Assembly (NCBI GenBank): GCA_020796225.1
Contig: CM036756.1
Location: 67,391,152 to 67,455,151, forward strand
Length of the DNA stretch: 64,000 bases
From: Arion vulgaris
Taxonomy: Eukaryota; Mollusca; Gastropoda; Stylommatophora; Arionidae
Reading direction: 5' to 3'
The notes under the pieces are model-generated. The model saw only the letters and a program-made list of their open reading frames with translations. It ran no database searches and was not told where the DNA came from. The translations under genes were made by a program, and so were the position numbers. This document shows, piece by piece, positions 1 through 10,444 of the stretch (positions are counted from its first letter, which is position 1; each line of letters starts with the position of its first letter).

Positions 1-804
1 GTATTATTAGTCATTACTATAGTTTTCTTGTTAAAATATGTTGTACTCAACCCTATAAAATCAACGTGAGACAACATGCATTAATAATCTAGTTCACGCA
101 CAAATATTTTGTAAATCATGAATATGGAGAATGTGGAATGTGCTAGAGGAATACAACAGAAATCATGTTGTCTGTGTGGAGATTAAGAGAATGCTACTCC
201 GCAAACTAGTGTTAAGGCGAACAAGACATGCTTCTTATCTTCTCCTTTTCCTCTACTATTTCTCTCCTCTCCCCTCCCCTCCCAAATCGAAGACAGAACA
301 TGTCAGCCTGCCGGCAGGGGATACCCAGCAATGAATATGGAACATGTGCACATGATAAAGTTATTGACTGTGCTCAGATATCTTCCACAAAATAGGGCTT
401 GTCAATCATCACTGGATTCATGTAGACAACTCTTCTCTCTGTTTGAACTATAAGAATCTGATCACATAAGAAGTAAGGTGTTTAATTGCATTACCTATCA
501 AGAAACTGTATGCAATTGTAGTTTTTATATGATATTATGACAAGTTGAAGAACTGCAGTTAGTGATCAATATTCTGAAAGTAGAGACAGAAGATATCTTC
601 AAAGCAGACCAGAAAAAAGAGCTACAGTTTACGAACTATACTCCAAAAGCATAGCTGATTACCTCAGACTAAACACTTTGGTGAATACATAGTGGTAGTA
701 TGTGAATGCAGTTATCGTATTTTAATTCACATTTGCATAATTTCAAATTTATAGAATGAAAATTAGTAACAGTGAATTTTAAAAATCTGATTCTCATTAA
801 CTAG

Positions 805-914
805 GCTCGTCTTGACATCTTAAAAATACACTCCACAAAATGAATCTCACCCGAGGAATAAACCTGCGCAAAATTGCTGAGATGATGCCTGGAGCTTCAG
901 GTGCAGAGGTCAAG
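805..914 (+). CDS. PSMC5: PSMC5/Rpt6, third-last exon
   Basis: Exon of the 26S proteasome regulatory subunit 8 (Rpt6), an AAA+ ATPase of the 19S base that unfolds ubiquitinated substrates and opens the 20S gate. It reads [12 protein letters not shown], then [20 protein letters not shown] and GAEVK, matching the conserved C-terminal AAA small domain almost residue for residue. An AG acceptor lies at 803-804 and a GT donor at 915. The length is 110 nt where 111 is expected: the two halves are in different frames because the A run before ATG (837-840) is one base short. Introns at conserved places argue against a processed pseudogene, so the lost base is either an assembly error in a homopolymer or a real mutation. 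Bases 1-804 are then the upstream intron; I see nothing else in them. Confidence 0.93.
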
Positions 915-1084
915 GTAATTAGAATCTTTTCAGTGCTTATAGTATTCTCATGTGTGTCTTTTTATTAGTGTTTTGTATTTATGATGAAAGTGTGTGTTAG
1001 ATGATGCCCCTTAAGATATCTTGTACAGAGAGATCACTTCTGATAGGAGAACAGTCTGGTGGTCTTTCCTTCGCTGCAAGGATA

Positions 1085-1485
1085 TCTGCAAATGAGACTT
1101 GGCAGTTCTACCTCTGAAGTCGGACAAGGCATGTCCACCCTTGTGGTAACGGGCCCAAGGAAGCAAAGAATAGTACCACTGCGACCTACAAGGCATGTCA
1201 TTAGAGGCGACTGATGTAGGACCTAGGAAAGCTACCCTAGTAAATAAAAAGCATTGCATAAATTAGATATGCTGGCCTACTTGTAGGTGCATAACTGGCA
1301 GAACATACAATCGCTCTTAGGCTCAGATCACATACAAATCACAAAGAATGGTTAACAAGTGGTCGATATGGAGTGTAAGAAGAAGAAGAGGACCAGACAC
1401 GCCTGTACAGTGGGGAACACTGAAAATAAGGAAAGCATGCCTTCACGCAAAAATCAGTGAAATAGCCTTACAAGACTATGCCTGA
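1085..1485 (+). mobile_element. SINE E relic interrupted by SINE B (about 1130-1395)
   Basis: The flanks (CCTCTGAAGTCGGA near 1107; CACGCAAAAATCAGTGA near 1444) match the 3' body of SINE E at 13326. Between them sits a SINE B copy with the head AGCAAAGAATAGTACCACT, the body and the tail AAGAAGAAGAAG. A weak duplication (GGACAAGGCA / GGACCAGACA) flanks the insert. Both lie in a PSMC5 intron. Confidence 0.7.
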
Positions 1486-1849
1486 ATTCATAGCGTGCGA
1501 ACAAAGAAGACTTGGCCGTGTTTGAAACAAATTAAACAAATTGGGAAGAACTTGCTAGGAACATCTAGTTGAAAACAATTTCTGAATGCTGGTCTGAGAA
1601 CAGGAAATTTATATTATTTTTAAAGGCATGGGTCTGTTTTCAGCTTTCATATTTGACATTTGTGTTCCATGGGTGCCTCAGTTACCTGTGAAGTATTAGT
1701 TCATTTGTTTGACTAGTTATCATTATGATGGCAGAGTTCTGTGCTTCCCCTTGGGTTCTTAACATTCTGAACTCTTTATTTACTAATGAAGAATTTCAAG
1801 TTTCATTAATGTAACCATAAAATACACTAATGATTCTCCAACTCTCTAG

Positions 1850-1942
<93 letters not shown>

Positions 1943-2001
1943 TGATAGATCATGTCTAACTTGATTTGTGTTTGTTAATGTTTTTTAGATGTAGTACTTA
2001 T

Positions 2002-2225
2002 GAGTGGAGCATCTGGCCGAATGCATTAGAGTGTGGCTTCCATGTGGGAGGCTTGGGTTCAATCCACAGTAATGCCATTGAGGGTTTTTTGTCGAGGGCA
2101 TAAAGAAAACACCCTAACCTGAACAGTTTCGCTGCAACTGCACTAGACATGCGGCCATTAAATTCCACATGCTCATGTACCTCCTGTCGACACTGCCCAA
2201 AAGAAGTATTACAGGCAGTAACGAC
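2002..2225 (+). mobile_element. SINE G, tRNA-derived, with 9-bp TSD
   Basis: A tRNA-like head carries an A-box-like TGGCCGAATGCATTAG and a B box GGTTCAATCC, followed by an unrelated body with a run ending ATAAAGAAAACACCC. It is flanked by the duplication AGTACTTAT (1993-2001 and 2226-2234). No second copy is visible in the window. Confidence 0.75.
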
Positions 2226-2341
2226 AGTACTTATATAATTTGAGTTAAGAAGTTACTAATGAAATAGGAGCTTATAAGATAATAATAGAATTGGAACTAA
2301 GCAGGTACTAATAGAATTAGTATCCCTGCAAGGGTCAGCAA

Positions 2342-2485
2342 TTAACTCTTAGTGGACCAAGCGCCACGCTAAGTGGCGTTTGAAGTGGACGCGTTTTACA
2401 TTCCGCCACGCTAAGTGGCGTTTGGTTATCAAAACGTGAAAGCGCTTGTAAAACGTGACTTTTGCCCTGGTCCACTAAGAGTTAA
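2342..2485. mobile_element. TTAA-flanked MITE with two internal hairpins
   Basis: A 136-bp core (2346-2481) lies between TTAA tetranucleotides, with perfect 14-bp terminal inverted repeats CTCTTAGTGGACCA / TGGTCCACTAAGAG. Inside, the palindrome CGCCACGCTAAGTGGCG occurs twice (2362-2378 and 2404-2420). TTAA target choice suggests a piggyBac-type transposase in trans; it carries no gene. Confidence 0.8.
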
Positions 2486-2499
2486 TAGATTTATGTTAA

Positions 2500-2645
2500 T
2501 ATTAATTCTGGGACACATGGGTGTCCATGGCAATGAGAGAGCAGACAGGCTGGCTGACCCTGCCACCATAGCGGGGTGGTCAGATAATGGATAGAGCTAA
2601 CATTCTAAGTGACCTCATAGGGTGGAGCCACATAGAGGACATTCA
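2500..2645 (+). mobile_element. RNase H LINE scrap
   Basis: It translates to GHMGVHGNERADRLADPATI, the C-terminal part of a LINE ribonuclease H domain (GNERAD carries a conserved Asp). Short, with no complete frame. Confidence 0.65.
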
Positions 2646-3254
2646 TCTAATCATATCAGGACTGTCCAACATTTGTATATATTGGGGCACATCTTACTGA
2701 TGGTTGTGTGGGCGACATGTGATGATTGCACTACTACAGGGTGTTCAACTTAAAAGCAGCCCCAGTGATAAATATAAATTTGCCAGGTACGCATTGCATC
2801 TCGTCTATTTACTATTTAAACCGGTTCTGACTAGCTTGTCCATTTGTTCATCGCCCCTTCCCGCACTACAATTACACACCATCACACAACTTTGACCTAT
2901 ACTACGTCATAACTGAACCTTCTCATTTCCATACATATATGCCAGATTAGATCCATTCACAGGCTGCTTTTAAGTTGAACACCCTGTATTACTACAACAA
3001 CAACTACTGCCACTACTACTGTATATTAATATCGTTCAGATGCTGACACTTTCTCCAGCAAATAAGCAAAAGGATGAGCTTAGGGGGAAGGAGAACGGTT
3101 ACAAAGTAAAACAAGATTTGCAAAAGAAAAAGATCGTGTTCATGGGAGAGCTACGAGAAAACTGAAAAATTTTGTTTTCTGGAAATTTGATTAACATTAA
3201 AGTCGACAGAGTAAAACAGGACACCATGAATATTGGGCACAGCCGGCCACAATA

Positions 3255-3490
3255 GCCATGTTGGACAACGCTTATCTAAACCAATCCACATCAGCAGCTA
3301 GATTACAAGAGCTTGTGTTGAAAATTGGATTTTCTACAAAAAGCAGCATAACAGGCTTATGAGTAGGCTCATCAGTCAACATCAAACTGGTACGGTTAGT
3401 CACTGGACGCTGTTGAAGATATTGTAAAGAAGATTGGAGCATCTTTAGACATGTTCTTAGTTCAATGAAGATATTCCAAATTGAAACAGA
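3255..3490 (+). mobile_element. RNase H LINE C-terminal scrap
   Basis: It reads LNQSTSAARLQELVLKIG, then a degraded LINQH-type stretch, matching the better copies at 27593-27862 (minus) and 57020-57240 (minus). Frames are broken. Confidence 0.55.
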
Positions 3491-3837
3491 ATTGTAACTA
3501 AGCAGGCACTGATATAATAAGAACAAAGAATAAGCTAATCTAAAGGGTCTTTCTTCTGTGGAAACCCATCACTCCAATTCTAACATTATTTTTGTTTTAT
3601 GACTATCAGCACTATAATACTCATTTTTATGCTTTTGTCCATTAGATAAAAATTATCCCCATATTAAATAATTTGAATAGCATGTTTATGAGGCTGTTGT
3701 TTAAAACTCTGTATAGATTGAACATGGGATCCATCACTTCTCTACCTTGTTTTTTGATACGTTGTCTATACTTGTTACGTATATATATAAAATATGGAAA
3801 CATGAAGTACATTAGTTTTACTAAACACAACTAGTGG

Positions 3838-4100
3838 TGTGTTGCCGATGCTCGCAAGGGGAGCAAAGAATAGTAACACTGTGACCTTCAAGGCCTGTTG
3901 TAAGAGGCAACTGAGGTAGGGGGCTAAGGAAGCTACCCTAGTAAATAAAAAACGTTGCAGAAATCGTATGTGCTGGCCTACCTGTAGGTGCATAACTGGC
4001 GCAGCGTACAATCACTCTTAGATCACATACAAATCAGAAAGAGTGGTTTAACAAATGGTCGATATGGAGCTTTTGTTTGAAGACAACAAAAACAAGATAA
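3838..4100 (+). mobile_element. SINE B copy
   Basis: The shared head (GAGCAAAGAATAGTAACACT) is followed by the SINE B body (GCTACCCTAGTAAATAAA) and a tail diverged from (GAA)n. It lies in the last PSMC5 intron. No clear target duplication. Confidence 0.75.
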
Positions 4101-4300
4101 GCGATGTTTCTACCAAAGGGTCTTTATTAAGCTAAGGATACAAGACCATGGTTTCTTAATTTTTGCCTTTAGTGCATAGTTTTACTGTATTCTACCCTTT
4201 TGATAATAATACATGTGGATATACATCACATCAGCAGATTTTATATTTCACAGACATTAACTAACCATCTGATTCTGAAATATTTGTGATATTTTTTCAG

Positions 4301-4354
4301 ATCATGTTGAAAGACTCAGAAAAGAACATCTCCATCAAGAAACAATGGAAGTAA
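4301..4354 (+). CDS. PSMC5: PSMC5/Rpt6, last exon and stop
   Basis: 17 codons plus TAA: IMLKDSEKNISIKKQWK. The strong acceptor (six T then CAG) ends at 4300. The usual animal C-terminus ends KKLWK, so the penultimate-region L is Q here. The final residues of Rpt ATPases dock into pockets of the 20S alpha ring, so this is the functional tail. Phase 0 continues from the previous exon. Confidence 0.95.
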   Translation: MMLKDSEKNISIKKQWK

Positions 4355-4383
4355 AACAATAATAGTATATAATGTGTGCTGGA

Positions 4384-4428
4384 AATAAAAACAAGACCTA
4401 CGTATCTCATGAAAAATAAAATAATAAA
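4384..4428 (+). terminator. Poly(A) signals of PSMC5
   Basis: Three AATAAA hexamers (4384-4389, 4415-4420, 4423-4428) lie 30-75 nt after the PSMC5 stop codon, the usual place for cleavage and polyadenylation of a short 3' UTR. Confidence 0.7.
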
Positions 4429-4614
4429 GATGTGTATGCTGAAATGGTAATTTTTGTTGACATATAACATTACATAACTGTTGAAAGTCTAGCAGCAATT
4501 GTGTTTACTTGGAATCGTATGATCAACATCTAGGAATCCATCGTAAGTTATGTTATTTTTTTTTCACCAGTAATGACTGACATCATTTTTTGGTACAGTG
4601 TATAGTCTAGTTCT

Positions 4615-4925
4615 ATTCTTCTTCTTTATTAATCCAGCAGTACTTGAGCTCTTGCCCTTCGGCCCATTGCTATGTAGTGGTATCTGCATGTATTTGTAAG
4701 TTGTTCTTTTGTCTGGCCTTGGAGGAAGGAGGATCTTCTTGACGTCATCTAGTGCTTGACACCTGAAGAGTGCCGGTTAACGGTTTCATGATGTGCACTC
4801 AGCTGGCACTCTGGAGTATGTTTTGGTTGAATTCTGTTCACATGATTATTTGTGTTGGGTTTGGAGTCTAAAAACGGTGCTCTGATCTCTTGTAAGGTGG
4901 TTGATGTTGTCTCATTCTATTAAAC
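4615..4925 (-). mobile_element. RNase H LINE 3' end, GAA tail
   Basis: On the minus strand it reads TTLQEIRAPFLDSKPNTNNH, then PKHTPECQL and PPRPDKRTTYKYM, ending in AAGAAGAAG. The layout (Cys/His cluster, then a short tail) is that of the C-terminus of RNase H LINEs. Broken. Confidence 0.5.
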
Positions 4926-5144
4926 CAAACACATCTTGATTTCTAATCAACTTAAATATTGCTCCCATCTTTTCTCTCTGTATCAGATATGAAACAGTTT
5001 ACTAGTTATGTCACATTGTGATGCTTGTAACAAAAAGTTGTAAATCTTCTCTTGAGTGTGTCATGTATGAAAGATGTTGAAAATGTGCATTGACGTTTGT
5101 TTGTTTTTAAGTAAGGTAAAAAAAATGGGCTGTATTGTGTGTGT

Positions 5145-5585
5145 TTTTTTTATTTCGGGAAATGAATAGTGATATACATAAATTTGTGTTAGTTGTGTAT
5201 GGAAAAACATATATGTGCTTTTGAATATAAGTGTTACAGAAGAGTGAGTCCTCCGTATATCATGGACAAAGACGAGAGCAAATAGATTTATCCAGAAGGA
5301 ACTCAAAATTGAAGAGAACTGGCTGATGCTACAAATAAGAATGAGAAAATTGAAGTATTTTGGACATATAAAGAGACACAAAGGGTTGGAGAAGAACATC
5401 ATAGAAGGAAGCATCCCAGCAAAGAGAAGAGGAAGACCATGGAGATGGATTTTGGATGAAATGATGGTTTGAACATGACGGTTGTAGAGCGGGACATGTG
5501 GCCTGCAGAGAGAGAGAGAGAAATTCCGAAGGACTGTTGGGGTGGCAAAGTTCTGCTCATGTCAAGCTATTTGATGATGATGAGT
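5145..5585 (+). mobile_element. RTE-like LINE 3' end, TGATGA tail
   Basis: The sequence encodes pieces such as EKHICAFEYKCYRRV and RMRKLKYFGHIKRHK, then KRRGRPWRWI, the C-terminal region after an RTE/BovB-type reverse transcriptase. It ends in TTGATGATGATGA, as do the copies at 41006, 41272, 52815, 49853 and 59068. Frameshifted and dead. Confidence 0.75.
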
Positions 5586-5811
5586 TATGTATGAATTTGT
5601 GAGGTATATATTGTTAGCAACTATCTGTGCATTAAAAATAGTTGAAATGATAGTACTTCCCGGGTTTTGTTTTAATTCATAAGAACAACTAGTAGAAATT
5701 GAGATCACAACACTCAGGTCATAAGTGCAATGTCCCTTTCATCTTACTAATAGTGTAAGATAATTTCCACATCTCCAGTGGTGGTTTAAAATTTCCCCTT
5801 AACTCAAAAAC

Positions 5812-6655
5812 ATGGTACTTATTGTCAGCTTTATACACAGACGGATCATCAGACACGACAGCGAGGAAAGGAGGGCCGGAACCATCATCATACTCCAAGA
5901 TGGCACTACACTAACAAATTCAAGTGCCACTGGAGAACTATCAACAAATTTTAGAGCCGAACAACAGGCAATTGTGGATGCCTCAAAAATACTGCAGCAA
6001 AGAAACATCCAAAACAACAAACTTGTCTTCCTTTGCGACTGCTTGTCAGTCCTGCAGGCCACACAAAGGGAACCACAAGATAACATGGAAAGAGAGCTAA
6101 CACTACAGCTAAACAAGCTCTCAGAACACAACAAAATTACTCTCAGTGGATACCAGCCCACTGTGGCGTTCCAGGAAATGAGAGAGCAGACATGCTGGCT
6201 AAGGAGGGAACAAAACTTACACAACAGAAACACCCAGTATCACTACCAGAAATCAAGACACATATCAAAAGAAAGTACAAAGAGGTATGGAGGCAACAAA
6301 CCCACAGCAAACACCCACAAGATCCCATCAGCAGACTAAACAGAAAACAGCACACAACAATCTTTCGCCTAAGAACAGGTCACTGCAGGCTCAACCGCCA
6401 CATGCACAGAATAAAGCCTGCTCAGACTGCACAGTGTGCATGCCAGACAGAAACACAGACTCCAGAGCACATCCTGCAGTCATGTCCATCATACATACAC
6501 CAACGAAATGAAACATGGCCTCATGAACAAAGCATACAGACCAAGCTATGGGAACTCTCGAAGAACTCCAACTGACATGCAGCTTCATAGAGGCAACCCA
6601 TCTCATGATTTAGGCGAGCATCGAAGCGAACGCAAAGAAGAAGAAGAAGAAGATT
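5812..6655 (+). mobile_element. RNase H LINE 3' end with GAA tail (broken)
   Basis: It encodes an RNase H domain (YTDGSSD at the start, FRAEQQAIVDASKIL in the middle, WIPAHCGVPGNERADMLAKE at the end) and then a C-terminal Cys/His module (FRLRTGHCRLNRHMHRIK, CACQTETQTPEHILQSCPSY). The parts are in three frames, so at least two frameshifts break it. The 3' end, CGAACGCAAAGAAGAAGAAG, is the same as that of SINE A. Confidence 0.85.
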
Positions 6656-6664
6656 GTCAGCTTG

Positions 6665-7277
6665 GTGGACTGGAGAGTTGACTGTATATGGATGCACTAA
6701 CTTTAGAGCAGAGGTAACAGTAGTTCATGCTGAGTCTTAAACAATAAAAAGGTGACACCCTATACAGTTGTTGTTCAAAGTGACTCATGGTCAATATTTC
6801 AAGTTATCCCAGAATTAAAACAAGACAGGTTCATTCACAAAATGAAACTCAATATTGGATTGTTGTCCAGAAAAATGGAACTAGATATGCTGTGGATCCA
6901 CGCTCGCTGTAGTATTCCCAGAAATGAGAAGATAATGGTAAGAAATGGAATAAACATTAAACAGTCTCATCTATTCCCGTACAACAAAGAAGTAATGATT
7001 ATTCTTAAACAATCCATGAAAATGAAGTGCACTGAAATAAACAAAGACCAAGGGCTCTGAGAAATTTACAAAGATAATCAAGCTTGAAAAGGACTGTTTA
7101 GTCCAACTGCACAAAATTGATCTCAGCCACTTATGACTGCAGAACACCCAGGCAGATCCCAGAACACTTCTTGCAAGACTTTCCCTTGTCTGTCAAAGAA
7201 CAGAAATCTGGTTTAATGGAGTAATCCTTCAAGATAACTGTGAAAGGTTGACAAATACCTTATGTGTCCTGTTTGCA
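6665..7277 (+). mobile_element. Second RNase H LINE relic
   Basis: A more decayed neighbour. It reads TVVVQSDSWSIFQVI, then MLWIHARCSIPRNEK (the WIPAHCGIPGNE motif region), and near 7180 EHFLQDFPLSVKEQK. It ends where SINE A begins. Confidence 0.65.
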
Positions 7278-7286
7278 ATACTTGTT

Positions 7287-7533
7287 CTTCTTCTTTGCGT
7301 TCGTTCTTCGACCAATTTTAATCACTCTTTGTGATATGTTTGATCTTTGCCAAGAACGTGTATACGTTGCATATTGGTTTGATAGGCCCTAAACGCATAG
7401 ACTTCTACAGACTTCTACACATGCATCCGATTTCAGCCAAACCTCCTTAGTCGCCTCTTACGACATGCGTGGCAGGTAACAGTGGTTCTATTCTTTACGC
7501 CCCAATTTGGGCCCCGGTAACCACTCGGACGGC
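7287..7533 (-). mobile_element. SINE A copy, 9-bp TSD
   Basis: A minus-strand copy. Read on the minus strand it runs from CCGTCCGAGTGG through TGTAAAGAATAGAACCACT to GAACGCAAAGAAGAAGAA. Duplication ATACTTGTT at 7278-7286 and 7534-7542. Confidence 0.9.
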
Positions 7534-7869
7534 ATACTTGTTGACATAGAAGTTGATCGCAGAAGAATGGAATATTATATCCCTCTCTATCTCTTATGCC
7601 TTTTCAACCAAGTCTTCCTCATCATTAGCTATCTCATGCAACTCCTTCACATCGTCATGCATGTTCTCTCCAGCTCCAGAGTCTTTGGTGCACAGTATCT
7701 CTCGTTCTTTTCATAAGCATCTCATTTGTGACCTCATCATACCATCTCTGTTCTGCACAGACACCATGTGATGAATGTTTACAATTTATTAGTTATTGTT
7801 TTAGTCATTCTCCATGTTTGTGACCCATGCAACAGAACTGCTTTAACATTGAAGTTAAATATTCTACTT

Positions 7870-8115
7870 TTGGTTCCACTTCTAGTTTTTCTGCATTTAT
7901 TTCATTATTCGTTTTTACTCACAGATTTTCATTTTATTCCCGTTGGAATATATCTCTGTCGTAGTCTATATGTAGTGTGCTGTGCAATTTGTCACTCCTG
8001 TTTGTATCGTTTGCTTGATAAAGACCTTTTGGTCGAAACATTGCTGTGTATTGTTTTTGTATTTTGTAAAACTACAGTACTTTGTTATTACGTGTTTCGC
8101 TACTTTTGGTTCTAG
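7870..8115 (+). mobile_element. Penelope-like short repeat with hammerhead-like motif
   Basis: A dispersed repeat shared with 42090, 44400, 30717 (minus) and 49590 (minus): GTCTATATGTAGTGTGCTGTG, then TTGATAAAGACC-TTTT-GGTCGAAAC (8015-8039), then AAAACTACAGTACTTTGTT. The motif resembles the hammerhead core found in Penelope-like elements, with two core changes. Family assignment is inference. Confidence 0.5.
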
Positions 8116-8129
8116 ATTTGATTTCTTTA

Positions 8130-8700
8130 TCTTCCACAATTTTCCTAGTGGGATGAAAGTGCCTCTTGCATTCTTACATTTCTATCAATTCTTCCTTCTT
8201 TGTCTACATTGCTTCCCAAGTATGTGTATGATTCTACTTCTTGAGATTGGGTTTCAGCCAGGGAGACCAAGTTGTAGTTTGTTTGGTTAATTCTCATCAT
8301 CTTTGTCTTTCCTCTCAATGTTTTCCCTAATAGTTGTGACGTGTGGCCTCCATTGAAGTGTTTGGTTTATCTTGTGTGAGGGAGATTGCAGCGCTAAATC
8401 ATCAGGGAAGTCCAGATCCTCTAACTGCTCTGTCAGAATACAGTGAATTTCCTCTCTCATGATAGTTAATATTAACCTTCATAATACAGTCTATAGTTGG
8501 TAAGAACAATAAAGATGATAGTAGGCATCCCTGTCACACTACTATTTCTATTCCAAAAGCATCAGTTTTGCTTCTTGAAGAACTCTACCTTTCATATCTA
8601 TATATGTTGCCTTTACTAGCTCAATCATTTTGTGGGGGATCCTATAACTTGTCATCAATTTTCAATTATTTCTCTAATATTCAAAAAATAACAATCGCAA
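8130..8700 (-). mobile_element. LINE reverse transcriptase fragment (broken)
   Basis: On the minus strand: IPHKMIELVKATYIDMKG, a VRQG-like stretch near 8545, a degraded DDLAL box (FPDDLALQSPS, near 8410) and SYTYLGSNVDKEGRIDRNV-like text near 8190. The order is that of an RT palm, with stops and frameshifts. Confidence 0.65.
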
Positions 8701-8799
8701 AAAACAACTACATGTGAAATGCAATGCCTGCGAAAAGTTACCAGAAAAGAGTCATCAACATAAGCATGAAATTTGGGACAGAACCTTGCTTAAACTATA

Positions 8800-9200
8800 T
8801 TTGAGAAATAAAGAGTGAAGTGGTTTGGCCACTTAATAAGAATGCAACCATACTTCACTGTATACAGAGCCTTCTGCATCGGGAAAGAAGGCGAGAGGCA
8901 GACCACAAAGAAGATGGGATATCTCTCTTTCTTGCGTTCGTTCTTTGTTACCATTTTTAACATTCTTATTGTGATATATAAACAACATTTGCCAAGACCG
9001 GTTGTTTACGTCACATCTTCAGTACCATTTGGAGTTCTGGTGCTTGTCCTTCGGCAACGTGTCCGAATTCAATCAGCGTTTACTGGGTTCACTCTCCGTC
9101 AGCCTTTGACTGTCTCCAGCCGACCTGCAAGGCAGCCGGTTAAGATGGGATATCAGAATCATGTCAAAAGCAAAAATAACTATCACTAGAGCAGCGTAAG
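8800..9200 (+). mobile_element. LINE C-terminal scrap split by an insertion
   Basis: It reads VKWFGHLIRMQP, then EGERQTTKK, and after the insert (8924-9141) continues NHVKSKNNYH. This is the usual post-RT KWFGHLIRM block of non-LTR elements. Confidence 0.65.
8924..9141 (-). mobile_element. SINE-like insert with A-type 3' end, 13-bp TSD
   Basis: A 218-bp insert flanked by AAGATGGGATATC (8911-8923 and 9142-9154). On the minus strand its 3' end (ACAAAGAACGAACGCAAG) and some upstream bases match SINE A, but the 5' half (starting CCGGCTGCCTTGCAGGTCGG) does not. It is probably a further chimeric subtype. Confidence 0.7.
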
Positions 9201-9660
9201 ACAAAATCAGAAAATCACAACTCTGAGCAACAATCAATAACAGTGTGATAACAAAAGGAAGAAGATTTTAAAACACATGATATATTGCCTCTCGACACTA
9301 ACATATACATTCATATATAAGGACACGTTCAGTCTCGTATCCATGGTTACTCAACTGTAACATACATACTTTATTCCTGCTTATCTACTTTAGGAAGTCA
9401 CTTTGTAGCACTGGGGACATTTCAGGATGGAGGAAAATAGCAACAACAAAAATTATTCATGATGGAGAAAGTTGTTGATTGACAACATCAAGAGCTGATT
9501 TGAAAAGTTAAAGACACAGAATTCTGGCGGGTTTTTTTATCTGATGTCTCTACTGTAACATCCTTATGGACCTATTGGGTTATGGATCTTATTATTAGGG
9601 AGTTGAGCATTATCAAAGAAAAGTTTCATAGGGTTATATCAGCATGTGCAGTCTGTTCAA
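9200..9660. other. No gene or repeat recognised
   Basis: AT-rich intergenic sequence. I see no conserved frame and no match to the other repeats of the window. Confidence 0.5.
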
Positions 9661-9667
9661 CTTATTG

Positions 9668-9900
9668 TCTCTGTGGCGAAGTGGTTAAGATGCTTTGCCT
9701 TGCCATCTGGAGGTTTTGAACCCTATCATTCAGTCCACATGTGCATTTTTTCCAGAGATTCCTAGGATTGTTGCTGGAGCTATGAAGTTTGTGCAACACT
9801 CTTGGCAAGTGTCATGCCATTTTTGGCAGAGAGGAAGGAGGAGATACCCAGTGCAATGTTGAACCTTCACCTTTAAATCCTTAAACTTAATCTGTTGCAG
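9668..9900 (+). mobile_element. SINE C copy, degraded
   Basis: It shares GTCTCTGTGG and the A box GAAGTGGTTAAGA with the 42207 copy, plus the body GATTGTTGCTGGAGCTATG and GTGCAATGTTGAACC. The B box is decayed (GGTTTTGAACCC). No clear target duplication. Confidence 0.75.
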
Positions 9901-10244
9901 TGTCTATTTTTTTGTGTGTGTTTTTTTTTTGCTGCCACACAAATGTGATGTGGCTTTTCTTCAGTGAAGAAAAATATATTGTCTCAGGGCAGTCTCACTG
10001 TTCTCCTTGTTAATTGTTATATGGAGTTTTTTTAATTATAAGTATCAGCGTTATTTATATATACACCATCTCTTTTCTCTGAGCATTCAAAACACTTCAT
10101 CTATGTTTTATGTTTCTTCATCTTTCCAGAAAAATTATTGCTTTTCAATGATTTTTTTCAATAAATTACTAATAATTTTTCCAGAAAACTGACCGATGGT
10201 CTATGTCTCTGCCATAACTTACCTTTAGAAATTACATACTTCTT

Positions 10245-10440
10245 CTGCATTCTCACTAGACTGGGATATAGATTCTCTAATAAAGGCTGTGGTCTGCCTC
10301 AGATTATCAGACATGCCATACAGTTTGTCTTATACATGAGCCACCTCTTTCTTCTCAGGTCTGCATACTGGGGGCAGTTCTGTAGGGTATGTTCTGTTGT
10401 CATACTCGCCGGGGCACAAGTCAAATTACATACAAGAACT
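10245..10440 (-). mobile_element. RNase H LINE Cys/His tail
   Basis: The minus strand reads MTTEHTLQNCPQYADLRRKR and later RQTTAFIRESI, the typical C-terminal module after the RNase H domain. No upstream RT is present. Confidence 0.7.
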
Positions 10441-10444
10441 AAGT

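Noticed and set aside
5799..6233. 144-residue minus-strand open frame
   Set aside because: Shadow of the RNase H domain on the plus strand.
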